Source: Roseibium sediminis
Lineage (GTDB): Bacteria > Pseudomonadota > Alphaproteobacteria > Rhizobiales > Stappiaceae
Length of the DNA stretch: 64,000 bases
Reading direction: 5' to 3'
NCBI RefSeq assembly: GCF_008711325.1
Contig: NZ_VXDB01000004.1
Coordinates: 62,001 to 126,000 of the forward strand
Shown one piece after another: positions 39,379 through 48,945 of the stretch (its first letter is position 1; each line of letters opens with the position of its first letter). A program made the position numbers and the translations under genes. The notes beneath the pieces were generated by a model. The model saw only the letters and a list, made by a program, of their open reading frames with translations, was not told the DNA's origin and did not search any database.

Positions 39379-39410
39379 CGCCGTTTCCGGGCTCCGGAAC
39401 GGCGTTTTTT
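39379..39410 (+). terminator. Rho-independent terminator of ldtR
   Basis: A GC-rich stem CGCCG-TTTCCGG (39379-39390) with CCGGAA-CGGCG (39394-39404), one bulged T and a 3-base loop, followed by TTTTTTG. It starts 30 bases after the ldtR stop. Confidence 0.92.
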
Positions 39411-39707
39411 GTTGTTTGTCGGGACAATGAAGCCTGCTGAGTCCTGTATTCCTTCACTCATATGACTTAGCGGTCCCGGAAAGGACATGATGTCGACACA
39501 TTGGAATGACTTATGTCTTGCTGGAATCCGTATATGCGAAGATTTCAAGGCCGAGAGGCGGTGATGTATTTTGATGGGGCATTGTCTCCATTTTGCATCC
39601 ATCGAGTGCCGGGAATTTGTTAAGTGTCACCGGATACAGTCTCTCGTCGAAAGCCGGGCTTGGCGGGCTGGCTAGTCGATCAAACGAATTGAAGTGGGAG
39701 TGAACAC
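39411..39707. other. Spacer upstream of the L,D-transpeptidase gene
   Basis: 297 bases between the ldtR terminator and the next ATG, with no supported gene. It must contain the transpeptidase promoter and any LdtR operator, but I see no convincing promoter pair or inverted repeat. GGGAG lies before the ATG. Confidence 0.35.
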
Positions 39708-41021
39708 ATGACCGTGTTCCCAAGCAAACTAGTCCATGCCCTGAAGGCGCTTGCCTCCAGAAAAAACCTTGCTGCGACCGCTGGTATTGTCGCCCTTGGA
39801 ACGGTTTCCTCTCCAGTGATGGCGGAATCTCCGCTTCAGGCTCTTCAGAGTTACAATCAGCGGGTCGAGTGGCAGGATAATTTCCAGAGCACCGTCCAGA
39901 GCCTCCAGGCGATGGAATCCACTTCGCCGACACTCTCTCCGGAGACCGCGAACTATATTGCTGTGGCGATTGACCGCTATTCGCGCATCGTTCAGGCCGG
40001 CGGCTGGGGTCGCGTTACCGGTGGCGGGAAGGCATTCCGCATTGGGGCCAAGGACAACCGCGTGCTTGAGCTGCGCCAGCGCCTGATCGCGTCGGGTGAT
40101 CTGCAGCAGACTGCCGGCTATTCAAACGTTTTCGATTCTTATGTTGATGGTGCGGTTCGCCGCTTCCAGCTGCGCCATGGCCTTCTGCCTGACGGGGTGG
40201 TGGGAGAATCCACGATCGTTGCCCTCAACGTTCCTGCCGATGTTCGCCTTCGCCAGCTTGAAACAAACCTGATTCGTCTTCGCTCGATGTCCGGCTTCCT
40301 CGGTGATCGCTATGTGATGGTGAACATTCCGGCTGCAGAGATCGAAGCCGTCGAATTCGGCCGCGTACGCTCGCGCCACACGGCTGTTGTCGGCAAGATC
40401 GACCGCCAGACGCCGATCCTGAACAGCAAGATCTATGAGCTGAACTTCAACCCGTACTGGACTGTTCCGGTCTCCATCATCCGCAAGGACCTGATCCCGA
40501 AGATGAAGCAGGACCCGCAGTATCTGGCGAAGAACCGGATTCGGATTTTCGACTGGAACAACAACGAGTTGACTTGGCAGCAGATCGACTGGAATACCGA
40601 CGAGGCGACCAAGTACCAGTTCCGTCAGGAACCGGGTGAAATCAACTCGCTTGGGACTGTGAGGATCAACTTCCACAACAAGCATCAGGTCTATCTGCAC
40701 GACACGCCGTCCAAAACCCTGTTCGGATCCGACTACCGGTTCCATTCGTCAGGCTGTGTGCGCGTCCAGAATGTCCGCGAAATGGTCACCTGGCTTCTTC
40801 AGTCCACCACGCCGGACTGGGATCGTGCCCGGGTTGACGAAGTCATCCGCACCGGTGCTCGTGAAGACGTTAAGCTGAAGACCAGCATTCCGCTGTATCT
40901 GACCTATATCACCGCATGGGCCAATGCCGACGGCGTGATCCACTTCCGCGACGACGTCTATAACCGCGATGGGCTCTACAGCGGCACGCCGGTGGATGAT
41001 GTAACAGCAAGCCTGCAATAG
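39708..41021 (+). CDS. L,D-transpeptidase with peptidoglycan-binding domain
   Basis: A 437-residue exported enzyme with a signal peptide (about 1-40, ending SSPVMAES), a PG_binding_1 domain (about 120-175; DNRVLELRQRLIASGDL and AVRRFQLRHGLLPDGVVG) and a YkuD catalytic domain (about 195-380). The catalytic motif is HSSGCVRVQN with His346 and Cys350. It makes 3-3 cross-links in peptidoglycan or anchors proteins to it. The ldtR gene directly upstream suggests it is the LdtP-like target of that regulator. Confidence 0.93.
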   Translation: MTVFPSKLVHALKALASRKNLAATAGIVALGTVSSPVMAESPLQALQSYNQRVEWQDNFQSTVQSLQAMESTSPTLSPETANYIAVAIDRYSRIVQAGGWGRVTGGGKAFRIGAKDNRVLELRQRLIASGDLQQTAGYSNVFDSYVDGAVRRFQLRHGLLPDGVVGESTIVALNVPADVRLRQLETNLIRLRSMSGFLGDRYVMVNIPAAEIEAVEFGRVRSRHTAVVGKIDRQTPILNSKIYELNFNPYWTVPVSIIRKDLIPKMKQDPQYLAKNRIRIFDWNNNELTWQQIDWNTDEATKYQFRQEPGEINSLGTVRINFHNKHQVYLHDTPSKTLFGSDYRFHSSGCVRVQNVREMVTWLLQSTTPDWDRARVDEVIRTGAREDVKLKTSIPLYLTYITAWANADGVIHFRDDVYNRDGLYSGTPVDDVTASLQ

Positions 41022-41050
41022 GCTTGAAATTTCAGGTCCAGCATCTATTC

Positions 41051-41095
41051 AACAAGGCGTGTGCTCCGTATCGGTCACACGCCTTGTTTGCTTGG
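41051..41095 (+). terminator. Rho-independent terminator of the L,D-transpeptidase gene
   Basis: A 13-bp perfect stem AACAAGGCGTGTG (41051-41063) with CACACGCCTTGTT (41076-41088), 12-base loop, then TGCTTGGG, a weak U-tract. Confidence 0.75.
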
Positions 41096-41136
41096 GCTGA
41101 CACGTTCCGGGCAACGACATTTGGAGAATGACGGAC

Positions 41137-41343
41137 ATGACGCGTCAGTCTGGTGGCCCGGGTTCGGTCTATCTGGAATTCTATCCGATCGGACAGCAGG
41201 TGAAGGTTGCCGCGATTGACGCCGCCACCGGCGTCGAGGTGTCGGTTTTCGGTCCCGCGTCCGCTTCTCAGGAAGACCTGAAGCAACTTGCCATACGCAA
41301 GCTGAAGCGCCGACTGGAGCAGCTCGCCCAGAACGGGGATTAG
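41137..41343 (+). CDS. Small conserved protein (DUF6898-like)
   Basis: A 68-residue soluble protein beginning MTRQSGGPGSVYLEFYPIGQ and ending QLAIRKLKRRLEQLAQNGD: a short beta-rich part, then an amphipathic basic helix. The pattern 'YLEFYPIGQQVKVAAIDAATG...LAIRKL' resembles DUF6898 small proteins of alphaproteobacteria; function unknown. The ATG at 41137 has GGAG 10 bases upstream, whereas the in-frame ATG at 41128 is only 2 bases from it. It lies between the transpeptidase terminator and glyA. Confidence 0.75.
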   Translation: MTRQSGGPGSVYLEFYPIGQQVKVAAIDAATGVEVSVFGPASASQEDLKQLAIRKLKRRLEQLAQNGD

Positions 41344-41520
41344 CGGATTTCCACCTCAGCGTGATCTTGTCGCTTTCACTCGCCATCAGGTCGGTTGGGG
41401 CCTTGGTTCCTCCGCGGGGCTGTGATACGTGCTGTGGGGAAATTGACAGGGTGTGATGGAACCGAGCAAAGACGCTGGCACCTTCGCACTGGCTAGAACT
41501 TGCAAACTGAGGATGGCGCA

Positions 41521-42831
41521 ATGTCCCTGACTGATCTGGCGGCCAATCAATCGGCCACTTCCGATTTCTTTTCCCGTTCTTTGGCAGACAGTGATCCGGA
41601 ACTGTTCAGCTCCATTCAGAAGGAGCTGGGTCGTCAGCAGCACGAAATCGAGCTGATCGCCTCTGAAAACATTGTCTCGCGCGCCGTTCTTGAAGCGCAG
41701 GGCTCGGTTCTGACCAACAAATACGCGGAAGGCTATCCGGGCCGCCGTTACTACGGTGGTTGCGAGTTCGTCGACATCGCCGAAGAACTTGCCATTGACC
41801 GCGCCAAGAAGCTGTTTGGCTGTGAGTTTGCCAACGTTCAGCCGAGCTCCGGCAGCCAGGCCAATCAGTCCGTATTTCTCGGCCTGATCAAGCCGGGCGA
41901 TACCATTCTCGGCATGAGCCTTGATGCTGGTGGGCACCTGACCCACGGCGCAAAGCCGAACATGTCCGGCAAGTGGTTCAACGCTGTTCAATACGGTCTC
42001 AACCTCGAGACCGGCCTGATCGACTATGACGCCATGGCAGCGCTTGCTCGCGAGCACAAGCCGGCCCTCATCATCGCTGGTGGCTCTGCCTATTCCCGCC
42101 AGATCGATTTCGCCAAGTTCCGTGCCGTTGCCGACGAGGTTGGTGCGTATTTCATGGTCGACATGGCTCACTTTGCAGGTCTGGTAGCTGCCGGTGAGCA
42201 TCCGAGCCCGTTCCCGCATGCAGATGTGGCAACGACCACGACCCACAAGACCCTGCGCGGTCCGCGTGGCGGCATGGTTCTGACAAACAGCGAAGAGATC
42301 TCCAAGAAGATCAACTCTGCCGTCTTCCCGGGTCTGCAGGGCGGGCCGCTCATGCACGTTGTTGCAGCCAAGGCGGTTGCCTTTGGGGAAGCACTGCAGC
42401 CGGGCTTCAAGAGCTACATCAAGAGCGTTCGCGAAAACGCCCAGGTGCTGGCTGAAACACTTCGCGAGGGTGGGGCGGACATCGTGTCCGGTGGCACCGA
42501 CACTCACCTGATGCTGGTTGACCTGCGCCCGAAGATGCTGACCGGCAAGTCTGCTGAGCATGCTCTTGGCCGCGCTGCAATCACCTGCAACAAGAACGGC
42601 GTTCCGAACGACCCGCAAAAGCCGATGATCACGTCCGGTATCCGTCTTGGAACCCCGGCAGCGACGACCCGCGGCTTTGGTGTTGCGGAATTCCGCGAAG
42701 TTGGCCTGCTGATCACGGAAGTGTTGGACGGTTTGAAGGCTGCCAACAGTGAAGAAGGCAACGCGGCAGTTGAAGCTGCGGTCAAAGCCAAGGTAGAAGC
42801 ACTGACGGCCCGCTTCCCGATTTATTCGTAA
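41521..42831 (+). CDS. glyA: Serine hydroxymethyltransferase
   Basis: A 436-residue PLP enzyme converting serine and tetrahydrofolate to glycine and methylene-tetrahydrofolate, the main one-carbon source. The PLP lysine is Lys243 in [13 protein letters not shown]; the [18 protein letters not shown] segment and [18 protein letters not shown] are intact. GAGGA lies about 8 bases before the ATG at 41521. First gene of the glyA-nrdR-ribDE-ribH-nusB-thiL run, a conserved alphaproteobacterial order. Confidence 0.97.
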   Translation: MSLTDLAANQSATSDFFSRSLADSDPELFSSIQKELGRQQHEIELIASENIVSRAVLEAQGSVLTNKYAEGYPGRRYYGGCEFVDIAEELAIDRAKKLFGCEFANVQPSSGSQANQSVFLGLIKPGDTILGMSLDAGGHLTHGAKPNMSGKWFNAVQYGLNLETGLIDYDAMAALAREHKPALIIAGGSAYSRQIDFAKFRAVADEVGAYFMVDMAHFAGLVAAGEHPSPFPHADVATTTTHKTLRGPRGGMVLTNSEEISKKINSAVFPGLQGGPLMHVVAAKAVAFGEALQPGFKSYIKSVRENAQVLAETLREGGADIVSGGTDTHLMLVDLRPKMLTGKSAEHALGRAAITCNKNGVPNDPQKPMITSGIRLGTPAATTRGFGVAEFREVGLLITEVLDGLKAANSEEGNAAVEAAVKAKVEALTARFPIYS

Positions 42832-42862
42832 ATTGGCGGGCATCTGTCAGGAGCTTTGAAAG

Positions 42863-43339
42863 ATGCGATGTCCTTATTGCGGCGGCGAGGAAACCCAGGT
42901 CAAGGATTCCCGCCCGACCGAGGACAACACGGCAATCCGCCGGCGCAGGGTGTGCAACACCTGCGCCGGACGGTTCACCACGTTCGAGCGTGTCCAGCTG
43001 CGCGAACTGATGGTGGTCAAGCGCAGCGGGCGCCGGGTTCCGTTCGACCGGGAGAAGCTCGCCAGATCCGTGCAGATTGCGGTCCGCAAGCGTCCCGTTG
43101 AACCGGAGCGCATCGAGCGCATGGTCAGTGGCATTGTCCGCCAACTGGAAAGCTCCGGTGAAAGCGACATCACGGCGGAAACCATCGGCAATCACGTGAT
43201 GGAAGGCCTCAAGGGTGTCGATGACGTCGCCTATGTCCGCTTTGCATCCGTTTACAAGAACTTCCGCGAGGCCAAGGACTTCGAGGCTCTGCTCGACGAG
43301 TTGAACGAGCCGCATGACGGACCTGTCGAAGAGCATTGA
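42863..43339 (+). CDS. nrdR: Transcriptional repressor NrdR
   Basis: A 158-residue repressor of ribonucleotide reductase genes that senses dATP/ATP. The zinc ribbon has CPYC (3-6) and CNTC (31-34), and the ATP-cone domain follows ([16 protein letters not shown] to about residue 140). GGAG lies 9 bases upstream of the ATG. The position between glyA and ribD is conserved in alphaproteobacteria. Confidence 0.97.
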   Translation: MRCPYCGGEETQVKDSRPTEDNTAIRRRRVCNTCAGRFTTFERVQLRELMVVKRSGRRVPFDREKLARSVQIAVRKRPVEPERIERMVSGIVRQLESSGESDITAETIGNHVMEGLKGVDDVAYVRFASVYKNFREAKDFEALLDELNEPHDGPVEEH

Positions 43340-43370
43340 TCCAGACAGATCCCTTTCGGAGACGGCCTGA

Positions 43371-44501
43371 GTGTCCCAGTCGCAATCATCCTTAGACCTG
43401 CGTTTCATGGCTGCTGTCGAGCGTTATGCTCGGCGAGGTCTCGGCGAAGTCTGGCCAAATCCGCCCGTTGGCGCACTGGTCGTGAGCAGGAACGAGGCGG
43501 GCGCCGAGATCGTTGTCGGGCGCGGGCGAACGTCAAAGCCCGGAGGTCCGCATGCCGAGGTGCATGCGCTCAGGATGGCCGGAGAGCAGGCCAAGGGAGC
43601 GACCTGCTACGTCACGCTGGAGCCATGCTCGCATTATGGCCGGACGCCGCCATGCGCGGTGGCGCTTGTCGAGGCCGGTGTCAAACGCGTGGTGATCGGC
43701 ATGCGCGATCCCAATCCGCGGGTTGCCGGTCGCGGGATCAAGATGCTGGAAGAGGCCGGTCTGGAAGTCACTGTCGGCGTTCATGAGGCTGCCTGTCAGG
43801 AACTCTATTCCGGCTTTACAATGCGCATCACCCGGCACCGCCCCAAGGTGCTGTTGAAGATTGCGGTTTCCAAAGATGGCTTTATCGGCCGGGAAGGGGC
43901 AGGTCAGGTTCTGATTTCCAACCCGCTTTCAATGCGCCACGTCCACGGCTTTCGCTCCACCTATGATGCAATCATGGTGGGGATAGGAACTGCGCTTGCA
44001 GACGACCCGATGCTGAATTGCCGCCTTCCGGGCATGGCAGGCCGGTCTCCGGTGCGGGTCATCATCGACAGCAAGGCCCGTCTTCCTCTCAATTCCAAGC
44101 TGGTTCAGAGTGTTGCCGAGGTGCCGGTCTGGGTCATCTGCGCCAATACCGCTCCGGCTGCTCGGGTAGACGCTCTTGCCAAGGCTGGTGTGCATGTCAT
44201 TCGCGTGCCGGTCGGCAATGAGGGAATCGAACCCTCCGTTATCGTCAGTGCCTTGTCTACACGGGGCATCACCCGGCTGATGGTGGAAGGGGGAGCCAGA
44301 ATTGCGACGGCTTTCCTGAAGGCCGAGCTTATTGACGACATGTGCATCGTGACCGGCGACGTGGAAGTCGGGGAGGGTGGCATCCCGGTTCTCAATGGTC
44401 TCAATCTTGAAGATGTCATCGCCGACCCCAAGTTTGCAAAGATTGAAGCGGGCGTGATCGGGTCCGACAATTTCATCTATCTCAGACGGACTGGAGCCTG
44501 A
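43371..44501 (+). CDS. ribD: Bifunctional riboflavin deaminase/reductase
   Basis: A 376-residue enzyme for the deaminase and reductase steps of riboflavin synthesis. The N-terminal deaminase has the zinc ligands HAEVHAL and PCSHYGRTPPCAVAL; the C-terminal reductase begins near KVLLKIAVSKDGFIG and includes IMVGIGTALADDPMLNCR and RLMVEGGARIATAFL. The GTG at 43371 has GGAG 9 bases upstream; the next in-frame ATG (43407) would cut into the domain edge. ribE starts 1 base after the stop. Confidence 0.96.
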   Translation: MSQSQSSLDLRFMAAVERYARRGLGEVWPNPPVGALVVSRNEAGAEIVVGRGRTSKPGGPHAEVHALRMAGEQAKGATCYVTLEPCSHYGRTPPCAVALVEAGVKRVVIGMRDPNPRVAGRGIKMLEEAGLEVTVGVHEAACQELYSGFTMRITRHRPKVLLKIAVSKDGFIGREGAGQVLISNPLSMRHVHGFRSTYDAIMVGIGTALADDPMLNCRLPGMAGRSPVRVIIDSKARLPLNSKLVQSVAEVPVWVICANTAPAARVDALAKAGVHVIRVPVGNEGIEPSVIVSALSTRGITRLMVEGGARIATAFLKAELIDDMCIVTGDVEVGEGGIPVLNGLNLEDVIADPKFAKIEAGVIGSDNFIYLRRTGA

Positions 44502-44502
44502 C

Positions 44503-45114
44503 ATGTTTACCGGCATCGTGACCGACCTCGGTGAAATCACGCGCGTGGACAAGATCCCGGCTGGCCTCAAGACCCGCATCCGGACATCCTATGATCCTGA
44601 TGGCATCGATATCGGGGCCTCGATTGCCTGCGGGGGCCCGTGCCATACGGTCGTCGCCAAGGGAACGGATGAGGGTGGCAACTGGTTTGAAGTGGATTCG
44701 GCAGCCGAAACCCTTGCCCTGACCACCGTATCCGACTGGAAAGTCGGGATGCATCTGAACCTTGAGCGGTCTCTCAAGATGGGAACGGAACTTGGCGGTC
44801 ATCTTGTTCTCGGTCATGTCGATGGGCTCGCGACCATCACCAAGCGGGAAGATCATCAGGACTCAGTCTATTTCCAGTTTCGTGTACCGATGGGATTTGC
44901 ACCTTTCATCGCCAAGAAGGGATCGGTTGCGCTGGACGGGACATCCTTGACCGTGAATGAGGCGGACAACGACCTGTTTTCGGTGTTCCTGATCCCGCAC
45001 ACGCTTGAGGTGACCACGTGGTCAGAGCGTCAAGTGGGGGACAAGGTCAACCTCGAAGTGGACATGATGGCCAGATACGCTGCGCGACTTGCCGAGTTCT
45101 CCAAACCGAAATAA
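44503..45114 (+). CDS. ribE: Riboflavin synthase alpha subunit
   Basis: A 203-residue enzyme dismutating two lumazines to riboflavin. Two tandem lumazine-binding barrels are visible: MFTGIVTDLGEI at the start, GGHLVLGHVDG in the centre, and a second repeat VALDGTSLTVNEADNDLF. The catalytic N-terminal MFTG is intact. It is called ribC in some naming schemes. It lies 1 base after ribD. Confidence 0.96.
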   Translation: MFTGIVTDLGEITRVDKIPAGLKTRIRTSYDPDGIDIGASIACGGPCHTVVAKGTDEGGNWFEVDSAAETLALTTVSDWKVGMHLNLERSLKMGTELGGHLVLGHVDGLATITKREDHQDSVYFQFRVPMGFAPFIAKKGSVALDGTSLTVNEADNDLFSVFLIPHTLEVTTWSERQVGDKVNLEVDMMARYAARLAEFSKPK

Positions 45115-45248
45115 CCCGGCTGAGCGGCACCTTTACCAGAATTCAGGATATCCGCCGAATTCGCGCAAGGGAACTTGCCCTTTGGACTGGACAAAAAGGC
45201 TCAGGCATGGTTCCTGTCGCGACCCCCAACAAGGATTAAACCGTCGCC

Positions 45249-45698
45249 ATGACCACAGCGCCCAAGATTCTCATTATTGAAGCCCGCTTCTATCAGGATA
45301 TCGCTGACGCATTGGCAGAAGGCGCGATTGCGTCTCTAGAGGCTGCAGGGGCAAAATACGACCGGGTTTCCGTTCCCGGTGTGCTGGAAATTCCGGCGGC
45401 GCTCGCCATGGCCATGACGGCAATGGAAGATGGCGGCGTGATGTATGACGGCTTCGTGGTTCTGGGCTGTGTGATCCGTGGTGAAACCACCCATTACGAC
45501 ATCGTCGCCAACGAATCCGCACGTGCGTTGATGGATCTGGTGATCGATGCCGACCTTGCGCTTGGTAACGGCATTCTGACGGTCGAGAACGACAAGCAGG
45601 CATGGGCCCGGGCCCGTGTAAACGAGCTGAACAAGGGCGGTTTTGCTGCGGAAGCTGCTCTGGAAATGATCAAGTTGCGCGAACGTCTTGGAGCATAA
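45249..45698 (+). CDS. ribH: 6,7-dimethyl-8-ribityllumazine synthase
   Basis: A 149-residue lumazine synthase. The substrate-binding segments [15 protein letters not shown] and [20 protein letters not shown] (with the catalytic His in HYDIV) are intact. The 134-base gap after ribE holds no gene I can recognise. nusB starts 1 base after its stop. Confidence 0.96.
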   Translation: MTTAPKILIIEARFYQDIADALAEGAIASLEAAGAKYDRVSVPGVLEIPAALAMAMTAMEDGGVMYDGFVVLGCVIRGETTHYDIVANESARALMDLVIDADLALGNGILTVENDKQAWARARVNELNKGGFAAEAALEMIKLRERLGA

Positions 45699-45699
45699 C

Positions 45700-46221
45700 A
45701 TGAGCGAACAGGCCGAACCCAAGAAGATGGCCAGCAAGGCTGTCCGCCCGGCCAACAAGCGTGGCGTCGCCCGTTTGGCTGCTGTGCAGGCTCTGTATCA
45801 GATGGATGTGGGCGAGGTGCCTCTGTCCAGCGTGATCAGCGAGTTCACCGCCTTCCGCCTCGGCAAGGAGCTGGACGGCGAGCAGTATCTTGAAGCCGAC
45901 GAGCAGTGGTTCAAGTCCATTGTGTCCGGCGTGGTGGATGATCAGAAGTTTCTTGATCCGTTCATTCACACGGCACTCGCCGAAGGCTGGCCGCTGCGCC
46001 GCATCGACAGCCTTTTGCGCGCCATCATGCGCTCTGGTGCTTATGAGCTTCTGCGTCGCAAGGACGTGCCGCCGAAGGTCATCATCTCCGAATATATCGA
46101 CGTGACCAAGGCCTTCTATCAGGAAGATGAACCGGGTCTCGTGAACGGTGTTCTGGACCGCCTGGCACGCGAGCTGCGCAGCGCGGAGCTGGAAATCAAG
46201 AAGCCCGATAGCGGGGAATAA
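45700..46221 (+). CDS. nusB: Transcription antitermination factor NusB
   Basis: A 173-residue RNA-binding helical protein that, with NusE, binds boxA in rRNA operon antitermination. Recognisable segments are [39 protein letters not shown] and [14 protein letters not shown]...[11 protein letters not shown]. The ATG at 45700 overlaps no gene; GGAG sits at the end of ribH. thiL follows after 2 bases. Confidence 0.96.
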   Translation: MSEQAEPKKMASKAVRPANKRGVARLAAVQALYQMDVGEVPLSSVISEFTAFRLGKELDGEQYLEADEQWFKSIVSGVVDDQKFLDPFIHTALAEGWPLRRIDSLLRAIMRSGAYELLRRKDVPPKVIISEYIDVTKAFYQEDEPGLVNGVLDRLARELRSAELEIKKPDSGE

Positions 46222-46223
46222 GA

Positions 46224-47222
46224 ATGACTGCCCAGCGTCCCGGTGAGTTCGAGCTCATCCGGCAATATTTCGCGCCCCTGGCCGAAACGCCCGGAAGCTT
46301 GAGACTGACCGACGACGCCTCGGTCATGACACCGCGTGCCGGGCATGATCTGGTCCTCACCAAGGACATGCTGGCGGAAAACGTCCACTTCCTGTCAAAC
46401 GACACTCCGGAAGCCATCGCTGCCAAGGCCTTGCGGGTGAATCTTTCCGATCTTGCCGCCAAAGGGGCAAGGCCGGTCGGATACCTCCTTGGGCTGGCAT
46501 TGCCCGATAACTGGGAAGCGCCCTGGCTTGAGCGGTTCTCCAAGGGGCTCGGCGCAGACCAATCCGCTTTCGACATTACCCTCTTTGGTGGAGACACCAT
46601 TCGCTCCACCGGCGGGCTTCAGGTTTCCATCACGGCGATTGGTGAAGTGCCGACCGGCAAGGCTGTCCGCCGGACCGGAGCCAGGGTTGGCGATGTCCTG
46701 TTCGTGAGCGGTACCATAGGCGATGCGGCAGCCGGGCTGAAAGCGCGGCTAGATCATCGGTTTGTCACCGTGTTCCGTCTTGATCCGGAAGAAGAGCGAC
46801 ATCTGCTGGACCGCTACCTTCTGCCGCGTCCCAGAACAGCGCTCGCCCCACTCCTGCTGGATCATGCGACCGCTGCGATGGATATTTCAGACGGCCTTGT
46901 TGCCGATGCGACTCACATGGCCAGCGCGTCTGGGGTGAATCTGGAAATTGACATCGACCAGGTGCCACTGTCTGACGCCTTGAAGAAGATACGGCAAGCT
47001 TCCGCCGACACATTCATGGCGTGCCTCAATGGCGGCGATGACTACGAAATCCTCGCCAGTATACCGCAAGACAAGGCAGATCAATTCGCGGCACAGGCCG
47101 CTGCCATCGGATGCCGTGTTCAGGCAATCGGGCAGGTCAAGACGGGGGCTGGCAAGATCGAGCTTGCCAATATTCCCGCAGGTTGCTCGCCTTCGGCTCT
47201 GGCCGGCTTCCGACACTTCTGA
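46224..47222 (+). CDS. thiL: Thiamine-monophosphate kinase
   Basis: A 332-residue PurM/AIR-synthase-type kinase making thiamine pyrophosphate from the monophosphate. N-terminal LTDDASVMTP and LVLTKDMLAENVHF contain the metal/ATP aspartates; KALRVNLSDLAAKGARPVGY and ITLFGGDTIRSTGGLQVSIT are conserved; GGDDYEILASIP lies near the C-terminus. Last gene of the glyA run. Confidence 0.95.
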   Translation: MTAQRPGEFELIRQYFAPLAETPGSLRLTDDASVMTPRAGHDLVLTKDMLAENVHFLSNDTPEAIAAKALRVNLSDLAAKGARPVGYLLGLALPDNWEAPWLERFSKGLGADQSAFDITLFGGDTIRSTGGLQVSITAIGEVPTGKAVRRTGARVGDVLFVSGTIGDAAAGLKARLDHRFVTVFRLDPEEERHLLDRYLLPRPRTALAPLLLDHATAAMDISDGLVADATHMASASGVNLEIDIDQVPLSDALKKIRQASADTFMACLNGGDDYEILASIPQDKADQFAAQAAAIGCRVQAIGQVKTGAGKIELANIPAGCSPSALAGFRHF

Positions 47223-47270
47223 TTATTGTCGTCTGAACGAAATCACACGTGAGATCAACAGACTTTGGCC

Positions 47271-47294
47271 GCTCACTGCCGGTGGCAGCTGAGC
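47271..47294 (+). terminator. Hairpin after thiL
   Basis: GCTCA-CTGCC (47271-47280) pairs with GGCAG (47284-47288) and TGAGC (47290-47294), with one bulged base and a GGT loop. No U-tract follows, so termination is uncertain. Confidence 0.35.
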
Positions 47295-47486
47295 GATTAT
47301 GCCTCGGGATTGCCGCAGTATTTCCGGGCTACACAGCCAAGGAAACATTTTTGCTGGAAATGACTACCGATTGAATGGTAGGTAAATTTTACTGCATCTC
47401 TCGTTTGGTTGGTGTAGTCAGTTTTCCTAGGGTCATCCGGAAACCCGTAGGTGACCGTTCCGCATCACTGCCAATCAGGATAGAGC

Positions 47487-48713
47487 ATGTCTTCTTTGAC
47501 CGAAGCGGCCCATCAGGCCGATGACAGCCTTGCCCGTCGCAATGCCTTTCTGCTCGCGATGGCGCAGGCGATCGGCGGGGCCTTGGCCTCCATCGTCATT
47601 ACGACGGGCCCGCTGGTGGGCTATATGATGCTGGCAGAAGACAAGTCGCTGGCAACCGTGCCGGTGTCCGCCATGGTGCTGGGAACCGCTTTCGGTACGC
47701 TTCCTGCCGGGGTTCTGATGCGGCGTTACGGGCGTCGCGCCGGGTTCATGGGGGCATCTGCATTGGCTGCAGTGTCCGGCCTGATCGCGTCCTATGCGGT
47801 CTTTCAGAATACTTTTTCTCTGTTCGTTCTGGCCTGCTGCCTGGGGGGATTTGCAGGGGCATTTGTTCAGCAATATCGATTTGCGGCAGCCGATACTGCC
47901 AGTGAAGCCTTCAAGCCAAAGGCAATTTCATGGGTCTTGGCAGGCGGGGTGCTGGCAGGCGTTGTTGGCCCGCAAACCGTGATCTTCACCAAGGACATGT
48001 TTAGCCCGATCCTTTTTGCCGGAACCTATCTGGCGCAGGCCGGTCTATCGATCATTTCGCTGATCCTTGTGTCCTTCATCAATATTCCAAAACCTCCGAC
48101 ACAGACGACAAAGTCAGGTGGCAGGCCAATCCTGGAGATCATGCGGCAACCGCGTTTCATCGTGGCTGCGGCCTGTGGCATCTGCTCCTATGCGCTGATG
48201 AGCCTTGTCATGACGGCAACGCCACTTGCGATGATCGGTTGCGGGCTGACCGAGACCGATGCTGCGCTTGGCATCCAGTGGCATGTCATCGCCATGTTCG
48301 GACCAAGTTTCTTCACCGGAAGCCTGATCGCACGTTTCGGCAAGGAGAAGATTGTCGCGATTGGTCTTCTGTTGCTGGCAAGTTGCTCTGTGGTTGCCCT
48401 GTCCGGCGTAGATCTGGCGCATTTCTGGACGGCATTGATTCTTCTTGGGCTGGGCTGGAACTTCGGTTTCATTGGCGCGACAGCCATGCTGACTGACACC
48501 TATCGCCCGGAAGAGCGGAACATGGTCCAGGCCACCAACGACTTTCTGGTGTTTGGCTTTGTGGCTTGCGCTTCGTTTTCTTCCGGCGCTCTGCTGAATG
48601 CCTTCGGCTGGGATTCCGTCACGACGCTGGTGTTTCCGTTCGTGCTCTTGTGCCTTGCCCTCCTGGCATGGCTCTGGAAGCACAATTCCCGATCCGCCGC
48701 AGCGCAAATTTGA
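47487..48713 (+). CDS. MFS transporter
   Basis: A 408-residue major facilitator permease with about twelve hydrophobic segments. A motif-A-like loop GVLMRRYGRRAGFMGASAL lies between helices 2 and 3. The substrate is not predictable; it may be a drug or metabolite exporter. AGGA precedes the ATG. It is separated from thiL by 264 bases with only a weak hairpin, so it is likely its own transcription unit. The hairpin CAGGGGGAGG/CCTCTCCCTG just after the stop (about 48724-48746) lacks a U-tract. Confidence 0.9.
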   Translation: MSSLTEAAHQADDSLARRNAFLLAMAQAIGGALASIVITTGPLVGYMMLAEDKSLATVPVSAMVLGTAFGTLPAGVLMRRYGRRAGFMGASALAAVSGLIASYAVFQNTFSLFVLACCLGGFAGAFVQQYRFAAADTASEAFKPKAISWVLAGGVLAGVVGPQTVIFTKDMFSPILFAGTYLAQAGLSIISLILVSFINIPKPPTQTTKSGGRPILEIMRQPRFIVAAACGICSYALMSLVMTATPLAMIGCGLTETDAALGIQWHVIAMFGPSFFTGSLIARFGKEKIVAIGLLLLASCSVVALSGVDLAHFWTALILLGLGWNFGFIGATAMLTDTYRPEERNMVQATNDFLVFGFVACASFSSGALLNAFGWDSVTTLVFPFVLLCLALLAWLWKHNSRSAAAQI

Positions 48714-48807
48714 GAACATGTTGCAGGGGGAGGCGTCCTCTCCCTGCGGTTGCTGCAGTGCAAAACATGTTTCCGTTACGCAATACCGGCGTTCTGCCCC
48801 AGTAGAC

Positions 48808-48837
48808 TTGACGAGCCTCTTCTTTTTGCTGCTATCG
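48808..48837 (+). promoter_or_regulatory. Candidate hppA promoter
   Basis: TTGACG (48808-48813, preceded by C as in the rhizobial CTTGAC consensus) and CTATCG (48832-48837) are 18 bases apart, about 108 bases before the hppA ATG. Confidence 0.5.
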
Positions 48838-48945
48838 TAACGCCATACACACGCCGGGAGTCGAAAGGGAGTCGGCAGGCGTCGTGCCAGGGGCTGGCTG
48901 AAATACAATAATAAAACCGGGTCTGCCCACCAATGAGGAGGAAGT

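Noticed and set aside
38724..39515. Shared ACTTATG in the leaders of ldtR and the transpeptidase gene as an operator
   Set aside because: A shared 7-mer between segments of this size is expected by chance.
41386..42843. 485-codon minus-strand frame
   Set aside because: Antisense to glyA; composition-driven.
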